Assembly (NCBI RefSeq): GCF_029537375.1
Contig: NZ_CP120679.1
Coordinates: 1,910,001-1,974,000, forward strand
Source: Bacillus sp. HSf4
GTDB lineage: Bacteria > Bacillota > Bacilli > Bacillales > Bacillaceae
Reading direction: 5' to 3'
Length of the DNA stretch: 64,000 bases
The notes under the pieces are model-generated. The model made no database searches. It saw only the letters and a list, made by a program, of their open reading frames with translations, and was not told where the DNA came from. The translations under genes and the position numbers were made by a program. Shown piece after piece: positions 26,868-35,735 of this stretch (position 1 is the first letter of the stretch; each line of letters begins with the position of its first letter).

Positions 26868-27152
26868 TGCCGCCTTTCTTGTTGTTGTGGAGTAAGTGTA
26901 AAAGCTGCGGATGGTTATGCAGCCGGCGTTCTCAAAATTCCCATGAGCACTTCATCATACAGTGTTTCTTTATTCAATCTAAAAATAAGTTCATGAAATA
27001 GACTGTCTTGGGAATTCGGTAAGGCTAAAGCCAAGGCAAGGTAGCCCAATGAGAAAAATAGGACGAAGGATAGGTTTTTATTGCAGTCATACTATCAGTG
27101 GTCATCATAGTTTAATAGAGAGAACGAGAAGACGAAGGAAGGGGGTTTATCC
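26868..27152. promoter_or_regulatory. Upstream region of the cotD-like gene
   Basis: No gene is seen. CATACTAT at 27088 and CATAGTTT at 27106 both fit the SigK/SigE -10 pattern (CATA, three bases, T/TA), as expected for a late spore coat gene; no firm -35 was chosen. Confidence 0.35.
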
Positions 27153-27413
27153 ATGGATCGTTGTTGCAAATCATATGAAGAGAAGCCGCATGTTTACCCT
27201 ACAAACTATTGTGAGGACCATCGCTGCAAAAAAACCATCGTTCCCCATATTCATCCGCAGCATACAAGAAAAGTAGATCATCACAAATATGAGCATGTTC
27301 ATTACTATCCGCACACTTATTCTTATGATAAGAAGGTTTCGCATGACCATTATTACTGCGGAAAGCCATGCAGAGGATATGATAAACATTCTGACTACGG
27401 AAAGTGCTATTAG
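27153..27413 (+). CDS. cotD: Inner spore coat protein CotD-like
   Basis: An 86-residue His-, Cys- and Tyr-rich protein. TIVPHIHPQHT, EHVHYYPHTYS and CGKPC match B. subtilis CotD block by block, and length is similar. CotD is laid down in the inner coat by the mother cell. GGAAGGGGG precedes the ATG at 27153, and a bidirectional terminator follows. Transcription from SigK and GerE is expected by analogy. Confidence 0.85.
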   Translation: MDRCCKSYEEKPHVYPTNYCEDHRCKKTIVPHIHPQHTRKVDHHKYEHVHYYPHTYSYDKKVSHDHYYCGKPCRGYDKHSDYGKCY

Positions 27414-27434
27414 TAAGGAGAATGATCTCTGACC

Positions 27435-27483
27435 AAAAACAGACCATAAAAGTCCGCTCGGACCTTTATGGTCTGTTTTATTT
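27435..27483. terminator. Strong bidirectional terminator
   Basis: AAAACAGACCATAAA and TTTATGGTCTGTTTT pair over 15 bases with an inner GTCC/GGAC stem, followed by ATTTTT. Confidence 0.9.
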
Positions 27484-27773
27484 TTGACAGGGCGAAAACT
27501 TCGGGGTTCTTCATTGTCCGACGGAGAAAAATAAATCGAAAATCCCGTTTCCAAGGGGTTTTTGGAGGTGTGGATCATAAACATTTGCTGTGTTTATGAT
27601 ACAATTGAAAAAGGAGGGGACATCGTTTGATTGAAGCGGATTTTTTCTGGCAAAGGACATCATACATATGAGAAGAGGAGATCCTGCAGTCCCCATTTGT
27701 TTTAACATGATACCGGATGGAAATGTGCTGCAATTCCTCCGGATTTATGTAGCAAGAAAGGATTTGAATCACA
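27484..27773 (+). other. Gap with a 14-codon frame before the DUF1275 gene
   Basis: AAAAAGGAGGGGACATCG precedes a TTG at 27627 that opens 14 codons (MIEADFFWQRTSYI). It may be a leader peptide or a chance frame. A promoter-like CTGTGTTTATGATACAATTG lies at 27584-27606. No other gene is visible. Confidence 0.3.
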
Positions 27774-28472
27774 TTGAAAGCTGCTCAATATCGAAACATC
27801 ATGCTTTTGCTTTTATGTCTGACAGCTGGCATTGTGGATGTGATAGGGTATTTAAGCATCGGTCACGTGTTTACCGCCAATATGACCGGAAACATTGTCC
27901 TTTTAGGATTGGCCATCGGCAGCTCCCTCCGCAAGACCGTTCTGTATTCACTGACCGCACTGCTGGGGTTTGTCATCGGAGTGGTCATCGCATCATTCAT
28001 CGTCGGAAAACAGGAAAAATCATTCTGGCCTCCCGGCGTCACCGTCACGCTTGCTGTTGAAGCATTCATTTTACTATTGTTTGCCTTCCTGTCTTTGTTT
28101 GAATGTTCAGCACACCTTATGATCATTCTGCTCAGTATGGCGATGGGCCTTCAGACAACCGCAGCAAGAAAGCTCGCGATCGCAGGTATTTCCACGACCG
28201 TTTTGACCGGCACGCTCGCCAATTTTTTCGAAGATGTCACCAAACGGATCCTCAGCATCAACACCAAAACAATTCTTCATACAGATGCGCTTCTCCGCGC
28301 CTTAACGATCGTGTTATATTGCCTCGGCGCCGTGATCGCCGCAGTGGCCGAACCGGTATACCCGTTCGCTGTGATCTGGCTTCCCATTGTGATGATCATC
28401 GGGATCATCATTTTTGCCGCCGCACGGTTTCACAAGACAAATGAAAAAGCTGAGACCAGACGCACGGACTAA
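27774..28472 (+). CDS. DUF1275 (YoaK-family) membrane protein
   Basis: A 232-residue protein with six to seven hydrophobic helices. CLTAGIVDVIGYLSIGHVFTANMTGNIVLLG (read as two consecutive blocks, GIVDVIGYLSIGHVF and TANMTGNIVLLG) is the DUF1275 hallmark, and MGLQTTAARK with TTVLTGTLANF follows. The family is thought to be transporter-like but no substrate is known. A TTG at 27774 with AAAGGAT upstream is the best start. The antiporter gene follows 120 bases later. Confidence 0.75.
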   Translation: MKAAQYRNIMLLLLCLTAGIVDVIGYLSIGHVFTANMTGNIVLLGLAIGSSLRKTVLYSLTALLGFVIGVVIASFIVGKQEKSFWPPGVTVTLAVEAFILLLFAFLSLFECSAHLMIILLSMAMGLQTTAARKLAIAGISTTVLTGTLANFFEDVTKRILSINTKTILHTDALLRALTIVLYCLGAVIAAVAEPVYPFAVIWLPIVMIIGIIIFAAARFHKTNEKAETRRTD

Positions 28473-28592
28473 CTAACGTCATCCGTTTGCCGTGACGTTG
28501 TGCGGGTAAAACACGGGTGAGGGTTTTGCTGATCGAGGGGACCAGATTTACATTGCAAAGCATATTGTCATTCCTGGGAGGAGGATATATGG

Positions 28593-30062
28593 TTGGAACA
28601 TATGAATATTGAACAATTTGTTTTACTTGCGGCATTGTTGCTCATCATCGGAGTATTGACGACAAAGTTTTCCACGCGGTTGGGGGTGCCCGCTCTTGTA
28701 CTGTTCCTTATTGTCGGAATGATTATGGGAAGCGACGGGCTTGGCATCATTTATTTTGATAATCCCGGGCTTGCTCAATTGATCGGGATCATCGCTCTGG
28801 TGGTCATTCTTTTTGAAGGCGGGCTGCAGACAAAATGGTCATCCGTTAAGTCGGTGGCTGCTCCTTCATTATCGCTCGCAACCATCGGCGTGCTGCTCAC
28901 AACGATCGTGATTGCCGTCGCCGCCAAACTCATATTTGATGTATCCTGGATGGAAGGGTTTTTGTTCGGGGCCATTGTCGGTTCAACAGATGCGGCTGCC
29001 ATTTTCGCCGTCTTAAAAGGGCAGAACATCCACGACAGGCTTAGTGCCACACTTGAGGCGGAATCGGGTACGAACGACCCGATGGCGATGTTTTTAACCT
29101 TATCCTTGATAGAATTGATGACGTCCAACGGCTCAAGCTATTTATTGCTGATCGGTTCGTTTTTTTGGCAGATGGGAATCGGACTTTTGCTGGGGTATTT
29201 TTTAGGTCGCATTGCCAGCTTTGCGATCAATACCATCAATTTAGATTCAAGCGGCCTTTATCCGATCTTTACCCTTGCGTTTGCACTTCTGACCTATAGT
29301 CTGACCGATTTAATCGGAGCGAGCGGATTGCTTGCCGTTTATATTGCGGCCCTTGTCATCGGGAATCAGGATTTAACATACCGTCACTCGATCTTCAGGT
29401 TTAATGAAGGATTTGCGTGGATGATGCAGATTCTGATGTTTATCATTCTTGGGCTCTTGGTGTTCCCTTCGCAATTTTTATCCTTTGACATTATTTTTAA
29501 AGGGTTTCTGCTCTCTCTCATTTTAATCTTCGTTGCCCGTCCTGTTGCTGTATTTTTATCGGCCGTCAAAATGGGATTTCATTTTAATGAAAAGATCTTT
29601 TTATCTTGGGCGGGGTTGAAAGGGGCTGTTCCGATCGTACTGGCTACGTTTCCGATGACGATGGGGCTGGAAAACAGCCAGCTATTCTTTAATGTCGTCT
29701 TTTTTGTCGTGTTGACATCCGCTTTAATCCAAGGTTCAACCATCGCTTTTGTCGCGGAAAAGTTAGGGTTGAACGGTCCGAAGAAAGTGGAAGCTCCCCA
29801 TTCTTTAGAGCTTGTATCCATCGGGAAGGCAAATGCGGAAATGATTGAATTTGAAGTTGATGATGACAACGTCATCAGGGGGCAGGCATTGAAAGAGATC
29901 AGTTTTCCGAAAGGCGCCCTCATCAATGCGATTATCCGGGACGGCGATTTAGTCACGCCGCACGGAGAAACGAAAATTCAATCAGGAGATATTCTTTATA
30001 TTCTCGTCTCAAAGAAAAGGAAAAAAGAACTGAAAAAATACTTGAACAGGGAATTTGAATAA
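28593..30062 (+). CDS. CPA1-type cation/proton antiporter with TrkA-C domain
   Basis: A 489-residue protein with about twelve helices in residues 1-395 and a cytosolic TrkA-C domain at about 405-485 (NVIRGQALKEISFP, SGDILYILVS). GSTDAAAIFAVL and ESGTNDPMAMFL contain the ion-site Asp residues of the NhaP/CvrA group. It resembles potassium/proton antiporters of the NhaP2 type. GGAGGAGG precedes the TTG at 28593; an ATG at 28602 is an alternative. It would serve pH and potassium balance. Confidence 0.85.
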   Translation: MEHMNIEQFVLLAALLLIIGVLTTKFSTRLGVPALVLFLIVGMIMGSDGLGIIYFDNPGLAQLIGIIALVVILFEGGLQTKWSSVKSVAAPSLSLATIGVLLTTIVIAVAAKLIFDVSWMEGFLFGAIVGSTDAAAIFAVLKGQNIHDRLSATLEAESGTNDPMAMFLTLSLIELMTSNGSSYLLLIGSFFWQMGIGLLLGYFLGRIASFAINTINLDSSGLYPIFTLAFALLTYSLTDLIGASGLLAVYIAALVIGNQDLTYRHSIFRFNEGFAWMMQILMFIILGLLVFPSQFLSFDIIFKGFLLSLILIFVARPVAVFLSAVKMGFHFNEKIFLSWAGLKGAVPIVLATFPMTMGLENSQLFFNVVFFVVLTSALIQGSTIAFVAEKLGLNGPKKVEAPHSLELVSIGKANAEMIEFEVDDDNVIRGQALKEISFPKGALINAIIRDGDLVTPHGETKIQSGDILYILVSKKRKKELKKYLNREFE

Positions 30063-30106
30063 TCTCTGAGCCGTCGATTGCTCAGAACATCACTTATACC
30101 AGCAGC

Positions 30107-30140
30107 GGCCAATTAAGTTATGCTTAATTGGTCTTTTTTT
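30107..30140 (+). terminator. Terminator of the antiporter gene
   Basis: GGCCAATTAAG and CTTAATTGGTC pair, followed by seven T. Confidence 0.9.
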
Positions 30141-30261
30141 CTGAGATTCGGATACACAGAGGAAAGGCTTGTATGCGTCCTCCTTTTAGGGGCATCCCGA
30201 TGAAACCAATTCAAAACGAAAACCGTATAACATAAAAAGCTTCCTGAGAGGATGACAAGAC

Positions 30262-31116
30262 ATGGATAGAACAATCGACATCTTTGAAATTGACGGAATG
30301 ACAATTGAGTATTCGCTTCTAGGTAAAGGCGCACCGATTCTTGTCATGCACGGCGGACATTCGAATTGTCAGGAAGAGTTTGGCTATCAAAGCCTCTATG
30401 AAAATGGATTTTCAATTATTACGCCTTCCCGCGCCGGATATGGCGGGACATCCAAAGAAATCGGGGAGACTTTGGAGCGTGCCTGTTATTACTATATGAA
30501 ACTGCTTGATGAACTAAAGATTGAAAAGGTTCATGTGCTGGCAATGTCAGCCGGCGGTCCGAGCGCCATTTACTTTGCAGCAGCATATCCAGACAGGGTG
30601 GAATCTTTGATTTTGCAAAGTGCGGTCACAAAGCAGTGGCTGACACCGGATGATCTTGAATATAAAATTGGAAATCTTATGTTTCGCCCGCCTGTTGAAA
30701 AGACTGTATGGAAACTTATTTCAGCGCTGAATAACCGATTTCCGCAGATGGTCTTTAAGAAAATGATGTCTTCCTTCACAACGCTTACTGCCGATGAGGC
30801 AATGCTGAAAATACAAGAGGGAGATATCGAAGAAATGAGAAAAATGAACAACAGACAGCGCTCAGGACACGGGTTTCTAATCGATTTAAAAAACATGAAC
30901 GACTTATCCGTTCACCACTTAAAAACGGTGTCTTGTCCGGTGTTAATCATGCATTGTCAGTATGATCGGCTCGTCTCGAATCAGCATGCGTATCACGCGC
31001 AGGAGTATATCCCTTCATCAGAGCTGTATGAGGTCGATGCATGGGGGCATTTAATTTGGCTTGGAAAAGGAGCCGAGACCGTATCGCGCAAGGTCATCAC
31101 CTTTTTGCAGCGTTAA
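30262..31116 (+). CDS. Alpha/beta hydrolase
   Basis: A 284-residue alpha/beta-fold hydrolase. HGGHSN forms the oxyanion loop, AMSAGGPSA holds the nucleophile Ser, HCQYDRLV the acid Asp and AWGHLIW the catalytic His, all in standard order. It has a small helical lid at about residues 135-200. The substrate cannot be told. AGGATGA precedes the ATG at 30262. It stands alone between two terminated units. Confidence 0.8.
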   Translation: MDRTIDIFEIDGMTIEYSLLGKGAPILVMHGGHSNCQEEFGYQSLYENGFSIITPSRAGYGGTSKEIGETLERACYYYMKLLDELKIEKVHVLAMSAGGPSAIYFAAAYPDRVESLILQSAVTKQWLTPDDLEYKIGNLMFRPPVEKTVWKLISALNNRFPQMVFKKMMSSFTTLTADEAMLKIQEGDIEEMRKMNNRQRSGHGFLIDLKNMNDLSVHHLKTVSCPVLIMHCQYDRLVSNQHAYHAQEYIPSSELYEVDAWGHLIWLGKGAETVSRKVITFLQR

Positions 31117-31295
31117 AAAGCATGGGAGTCTATTTTTACAAAAGTGTTAGAAAAAGATGTAGATTATATTAACATTTCTAAAGAACACCTAGATATGATT
31201 TACAATGTCAACCCTCGGCGTTATATTATGGTTGAGAGAATCCGCCGGTTCTTTAGGAATTTGGACAAGGTGTGACGAGGAGGACATTCAAGTTC

Positions 31296-31782
31296 GTGAA
31301 ATGTTTGCCGGTCACAGCCGTGTTGTCGGGACTGCTTCTAACAACACCATTCACTTTGACGATCACCGGTTTTGCCGATGATAAAAGTTCCGTACTTGAA
31401 GTGAATATAGATGGAAGTTCAGACCGGTTTGGGCAATATAAAACGGCAGGCCCACATTACGTATCAGCTTCATTAACCTCTCCAAGCGGAAAAAACTTCG
31501 CTTTGGAAGCGCACGATGTGACCCCGGAAACGGAAACAACAGTCGTGATACAGGTGAAGGATCGTGGACCGGGGAAAACGGATTCGATTGGCGCGGCTGT
31601 GGTTCTGCCGGGGGAAAGTGTATGTTAGGTTTACATCGCATGACGGTGACTGCAGCACAACAAGCCATTATGATTTTACCTATACGGTTCAGTCGTGTCG
31701 TGCAGCTGCACGCGTCACCAGCAACCTCTTGAAGAATAGCGCAGAAGGCTTCCGGCATACAATAAAAGAGAATGTGGTTTGA
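31296..31782 (+). pseudogene. Secreted protein gene, frameshifted at a G run
   Basis: GAGGAGG at 31277 precedes a GTG at 31296 that opens a Sec signal peptide (MKCLPVTAVLSGLLLTT, then ITGFA) and a beta-rich mature part. The frame stops at 31626-31628, but just before this a run of five G (31611-31615) allows a shift into a frame that continues with KVYVRFTSHDGDCSTTSHYD. One lost or gained G would restore a longer protein. It may be a true pseudogene or an assembly error. The family is unknown. Confidence 0.5.
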
Positions 31783-31917
31783 TTCGTCGGTGCCCGCTTT
31801 TGGGAAAATATTAAATAAGACTTAACATGTAAGCGATCCGGCCGATAAGATTTATAGATGAATGCGCGAAAAAAGAAATAAGGCAGCTGGCAGGCTGACG
31901 AACAGGAGGAAAGGATC

Positions 31918-32229
31918 ATGCTCATCGCCACAACAGATACAGTCGCGAATCAAAACATTCGCGAAGTCAAGGGGATCGTCACCGCAAGCATCGTTCAGTC
32001 GAGGAATATCGGAAAAGACATTCTTTCCGGATTGAAGTCGGTGATTGGCGGAGAATTAAAAAATTATACGCAAATGCTCGAAGACTCGAAAAAAGCCGTC
32101 ATCGAGCGTTTAATTGAACAAGCTGAAGAGAAGGGGGCAAACGCGATCGTCGGCTTGAGATTTGAACTGTCGGCTGGTCAGGGCACTTCTGAATTAATCG
32201 GCTACGGCACTGCCGCCGTCATCGATTAA
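31918..32229 (+). CDS. YbjQ/UPF0145 family protein
   Basis: A 103-residue protein with the family marks REVKGIVTASIVQSRNIGKD, AIVGLRFE and ELIGYGTAA. Members form pentameric dodecin-like rings of unknown role in metal or flavin binding. GGAGGAAAGG stands before the ATG at 31918. It is a one-gene unit. Confidence 0.85.
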   Translation: MLIATTDTVANQNIREVKGIVTASIVQSRNIGKDILSGLKSVIGGELKNYTQMLEDSKKAVIERLIEQAEEKGANAIVGLRFELSAGQGTSELIGYGTAAVID

Positions 32230-32281
32230 CAGCTTTTTGCAGCGTGCGGCCGCTTGTGGATCTGCGGCCGCCTTCAACATG

Positions 32282-32911
32282 CTAAGGCGTTTTCTCCTGC
32301 TGCTTTGTTTTCTTCTGTTTGCTGATAAGGTGAGGATATTTTTTATAGATCACCATGACGATGATCAGCATGTATACGCCATAGATGCCGAACGCGATCA
32401 GCTTATGCTCGGTGAAATTGGCGCCGGCAATGGAGATAACGAGAACATTCGGAATTTTTCCGAGCGTTGAAGCCGCGAAAAAGACCGTCCATTTGATTTT
32501 GCTGAGACCGCAGACAATGTTCATGACAACGGAAGGCACAACGGGTAGGAGCCTGCCCAACAGCACGGCGGTGAAAGCGTTGCGGTTGAAATAGGCTTCA
32601 TACTCATTGATTCTCGGATATTTCGCTATCTTTGAAACCGCCCAATCCCTGAAGCCGTAGCGAGCTAGAAAAAACAAGAGCATCGTGCCAAGCATTGAAC
32701 CGGACAGTGTAATCAAGACGCCGTTTCCGATTCCAAATAAAGCGCCGTTCAGCCCGGCGATAAGTGCAAATGGAACGACCGGGAAAAAGACGCAGGCTGC
32801 CACAAGCAGGGTGCTGAACAAAACGGAATAAACGCCGCCCGCTTTGATCAATTCAAGCCAGGCATCTTTGTGTGTCAAACCGATTGCAATGATGATCATG
32901 ACCGCGATCAT
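32282..32911 (-). CDS. TVP38/TMEM64 (DedA-like) membrane protein
   Basis: A 209-residue protein with five to six hydrophobic segments. FFPVVPFALIAGLNGALFG and LLGRLLPVVPSVVMNIVCGLS are the paired re-entrant motifs of the SNARE-associated/VTT family, with the conserved Arg and Pro residues. The tail is Lys-rich. Related proteins act as phospholipid scramblases or undecaprenyl-phosphate carriers. The start codon is uncertain because no good ribosome site precedes the ATG at 32911. Confidence 0.75.
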   Translation of the reverse strand: MIAVMIIIAIGLTHKDAWLELIKAGGVYSVLFSTLLVAACVFFPVVPFALIAGLNGALFGIGNGVLITLSGSMLGTMLLFFLARYGFRDWAVSKIAKYPRINEYEAYFNRNAFTAVLLGRLLPVVPSVVMNIVCGLSKIKWTVFFAASTLGKIPNVLVISIAGANFTEHKLIAFGIYGVYMLIIVMVIYKKYPHLISKQKKTKQQEKTP

Positions 32912-32948
32912 AGTGAATAGCTTTTTGATCTTGTCCGCCGCCTTTCGT

Positions 32949-33965
32949 TTACATCGTTAACAAAGCCTGTTCTAATTCAGCCAGGATTTCGTCTGTTTTT
33001 GATAGATTGCAGTTGCTGAGCATGATGAGGACCTTCTTTTGATCCATGTATCGGTTGATTGAGCTGAAAAAGCCGTGAATCTCGCCATCATGCCATATTT
33101 TATACTTGTTTTCTTTATTAATAAACCATCCGTATCCGATCGAATTGTTTTGAACAAGAGCCGGAGAAGGGCCCTCTGTTGGAAATGCAGGCTTTTTAAC
33201 ACAGCTGTAAAGCGCTTCTTTCAGTGCGGTTTTTGAGACCAGCTTTTCGGTGTAAAGCGCCCTGTCCCATAAATACAGGTCCTCAACGGTTGAGTAGAGT
33301 CCGCTTTCTCCATAGCCGTAAACAGTCGGCGCCTTGATCATTTCCCGATTGATGTTTAAATATCCGATCGTTGGGGAAATATCTGCCGGTGAAGTGAAAA
33401 AGCCGGAGTTTTTCATGCCTAAAGGTTCAAATATCAACTGTTGAATGACGTTTGCGTAAGTATCACCCATGACCTCTTCAATGATTTTGGCGAGCAGTAT
33501 GTACCCGGAATTGCTATAGTTGAATCTTTGTCCCGGTTTGAATTCGAGCGGCTTATCAATAAAACGGGATATGTATTCGTCAAGCGGTGCCAGCTCCAAT
33601 TCCACATCAAGCAATTCGTCCTCTAAAAAATCCGGAATTCCTGACGTATGGCTTAATAAATGCTTGATGGTGATCTTGTCCCCATTTGGATAGCCGTTTA
33701 CATAGTGTTGAACGGGATCGGCTGTAGAGAGCAGTCCTTTTTCATGGAGCTGCATGACCGCTATCGCTGTAAACTGCTTTGTCAAAGAAGCGATTTGATA
33801 CCGCGAATCCGATTCGTTTTTTATTTTATCCTTGCAGTCGGAAAACCCGTATCCTTTCGATAAAATCACTCCATGTCGATCCGCCAGCAGAATGCTGCCG
33901 TGGAAATGATTTTTTGCTGCCTGTTCCATTAGATAATCATCAAGATGTTCAGTTGTATACACCAA
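32949..33965 (-). CDS. Beta-lactamase-fold serine hydrolase
   Basis: A 338-residue class-C-type serine hydrolase. SLTK at residues 60-63 carries the nucleophile Ser, YSNSGY the general-base Tyr motif, and the HDGEIHG segment the third motif. No signal peptide or membrane helix is seen, so it is likely a cytosolic esterase or peptidase, like PbpE-related proteins, rather than a penicillin-binding protein. GAGAGGA stands before the TTG at 33965. The following membrane gene starts 37 bases later. Confidence 0.8.
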   Translation of the reverse strand: MVYTTEHLDDYLMEQAAKNHFHGSILLADRHGVILSKGYGFSDCKDKIKNESDSRYQIASLTKQFTAIAVMQLHEKGLLSTADPVQHYVNGYPNGDKITIKHLLSHTSGIPDFLEDELLDVELELAPLDEYISRFIDKPLEFKPGQRFNYSNSGYILLAKIIEEVMGDTYANVIQQLIFEPLGMKNSGFFTSPADISPTIGYLNINREMIKAPTVYGYGESGLYSTVEDLYLWDRALYTEKLVSKTALKEALYSCVKKPAFPTEGPSPALVQNNSIGYGWFINKENKYKIWHDGEIHGFFSSINRYMDQKKVLIMLSNCNLSKTDEILAELEQALLTM

Positions 33966-34420
33966 TTAAACCAGTCCTCTCATCATATTGTGGAATGAAC
34001 GTGCCGGACTTATATGTTGCACGCGACGTGACAAAATAACATTATAAAAATTTTCTTTTGCTTTCCATCATTCACAATATAATTTAAACTAAATTTAAAA
34101 TAAGGCAAATTTTTGACATCGGAAAAATCAGCTGTTTTTCCGGTGTTTTTTTGATATAGAAAACGATTGGCAGATAGACTCGGGATCATAAAATGAGAAA
34201 AAGGTCGAGGTTGATCTTCAAGATGGGGCTAAAGGTCTCGATTCGGCTGTGAAGAAAAGGACTATATTAGTATTTTTCAATTTTACTTTAATTTTGAAGG
34301 GTTTTTCCTTTATGATCTATAATATATTCTTTACCATATATGAAAGATGATGTCTGAACATAAGACGGCTATGCTATACGGCAATGTTCTTTTAAAAAAA
34401 TAATGGGAGGTTTTTAGAAA
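33966..34420. other. Divergent intergenic region with an orphan terminator
   Basis: The 455-base gap separates two divergent genes. ACATCGGAAAAA and TTTTTCCGGTGT form a hairpin at 34116-34146 followed by seven T, although no gene precedes it on the plus strand. TATAAT at 34078-34083 could start a short RNA of about 65 bases. The remainder must carry the yjiC promoter; nothing else is seen. Confidence 0.4.
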
Positions 34421-35611
34421 ATGGAACAAAGACATATCGCCATCTTTAATATACCGGCTCACGGGCATATCAACCCTACGCTCGCTTTAACGGCAAATCT
34501 CGTCAAACGCGGCTACAGAGTCACATATCCGGTGACAGATGAATTTGTGGAAGCGATTGAAGAAACAGGTGCCAAACCGCTCCGCTACCGTTCAACCTTA
34601 AATATGGATCCCCGCCAAATAAGGGAAATGATGAAAACCAAGGATATGTCCGAAGGTCCGCTGATGTTCAAGAAAGAGGTTGAAGAGGTGCTTCCTCAGC
34701 TTGAAGCGATTTATGAGCATGACAAGCCTGACCTCATCATTTTTGACTTTATGGCGATGACGGGGAAAATATTAGCGGAAAAGCTTGGCATAAAAGCGGT
34801 TCGGCTTTGCTCGACATATGCGCAAAACGACCATTTTCAATTCAGCTATCTTTCCAGGGAAAAGTATCAGGCTGAGCTGACGGATGAGCAAAAAGAGGCT
34901 TTGAAAAATTCGAATCTTCCGTCATTTTTTGAGGAGGTATTCAAGCCGGCCGATCTGAACATCGTCTTTATGCCGCGCGCTTTCCAGCCCTATGGGGATA
35001 CTTTTGATGAACGGTTCTGTTTTGTCGGACCTTCTCTGAGCAAACGCAAGTTTCAGGAAAAAGAAAGCACGGCGCTTTTGCATGGCGATGACCGTCCCGT
35101 CATGCTGATTTCTTTAGGAACGGCATTCAACGCCTGGCCGGAGTTCTATCAAATGTGCATTGATGCTTTCGGCGGTTCAAAATGGCGCGTCATCATGGCG
35201 GTGGGCACCACGATTGATCCAGAAAGCTTTGCGAACATGCCGGAAAATTTTTCAATTCATCAGCGTGTTCCACAGCTTGAAATCCTTAAAAAAGCCAGTC
35301 TGTTCATCACCCACGGAGGCATGAACAGCACGATGGAAGGACTGAATGCAGGTGTTCCTTTGATCGTCATTCCGCAAATGGCTGAACAGGAAATGACAGC
35401 AGAGCGCGTTAATGAGCTTGGTCTTGGAATACACCTGAAGCCTGAAGAAACAACTGTTGCTATATTACAGGAAGCCGTTTCAGAAGTTGATGGAGATGCG
35501 GAGCTGATGAAACGGGTTCAAGATATGCAAAAAAACATCAAAGAAGCAGGAGGCGCGGAAAAAGCCGCCGATGAAATTGAGGCGTTTCTGGCGCCGGCCG
35601 CTGTAAAATAA
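34421..35611 (+). CDS. yjiC: UDP-glucosyltransferase YjiC (macrolide/flavonoid type)
   Basis: A 396-residue GT-B glycosyltransferase. It is close to, but clearly not identical with, the well-studied B. licheniformis YjiC that glucosylates flavonoids and other phenols. NIPAHGHINP holds the likely catalytic His16, and HGGMNSTMEGLNAGVPLI is the nucleotide-sugar signature near residue 300. GGGAGG stands before the ATG at 34421. It is cytosolic and may detoxify foreign aromatic compounds. Confidence 0.9.
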   Translation: MEQRHIAIFNIPAHGHINPTLALTANLVKRGYRVTYPVTDEFVEAIEETGAKPLRYRSTLNMDPRQIREMMKTKDMSEGPLMFKKEVEEVLPQLEAIYEHDKPDLIIFDFMAMTGKILAEKLGIKAVRLCSTYAQNDHFQFSYLSREKYQAELTDEQKEALKNSNLPSFFEEVFKPADLNIVFMPRAFQPYGDTFDERFCFVGPSLSKRKFQEKESTALLHGDDRPVMLISLGTAFNAWPEFYQMCIDAFGGSKWRVIMAVGTTIDPESFANMPENFSIHQRVPQLEILKKASLFITHGGMNSTMEGLNAGVPLIVIPQMAEQEMTAERVNELGLGIHLKPEETTVAILQEAVSEVDGDAELMKRVQDMQKNIKEAGGAEKAADEIEAFLAPAAVK

Positions 35612-35735
35612 TTGTGACGCTCGGGGGACCGCAAATGTTTCCCGGGCTCTTTCGCCGTTACAGACTCATAAGGATGGCATGTTTTGAACATACTACCTTC
35701 TATTCACGGGACTTTTTAGACTAGGAGGTAGTGTA

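Noticed and set aside
27668..28060. 130-codon frame overlapping the DUF1275 gene
   Set aside because: Most of it is another frame of the membrane protein; composition is unlike a real protein.
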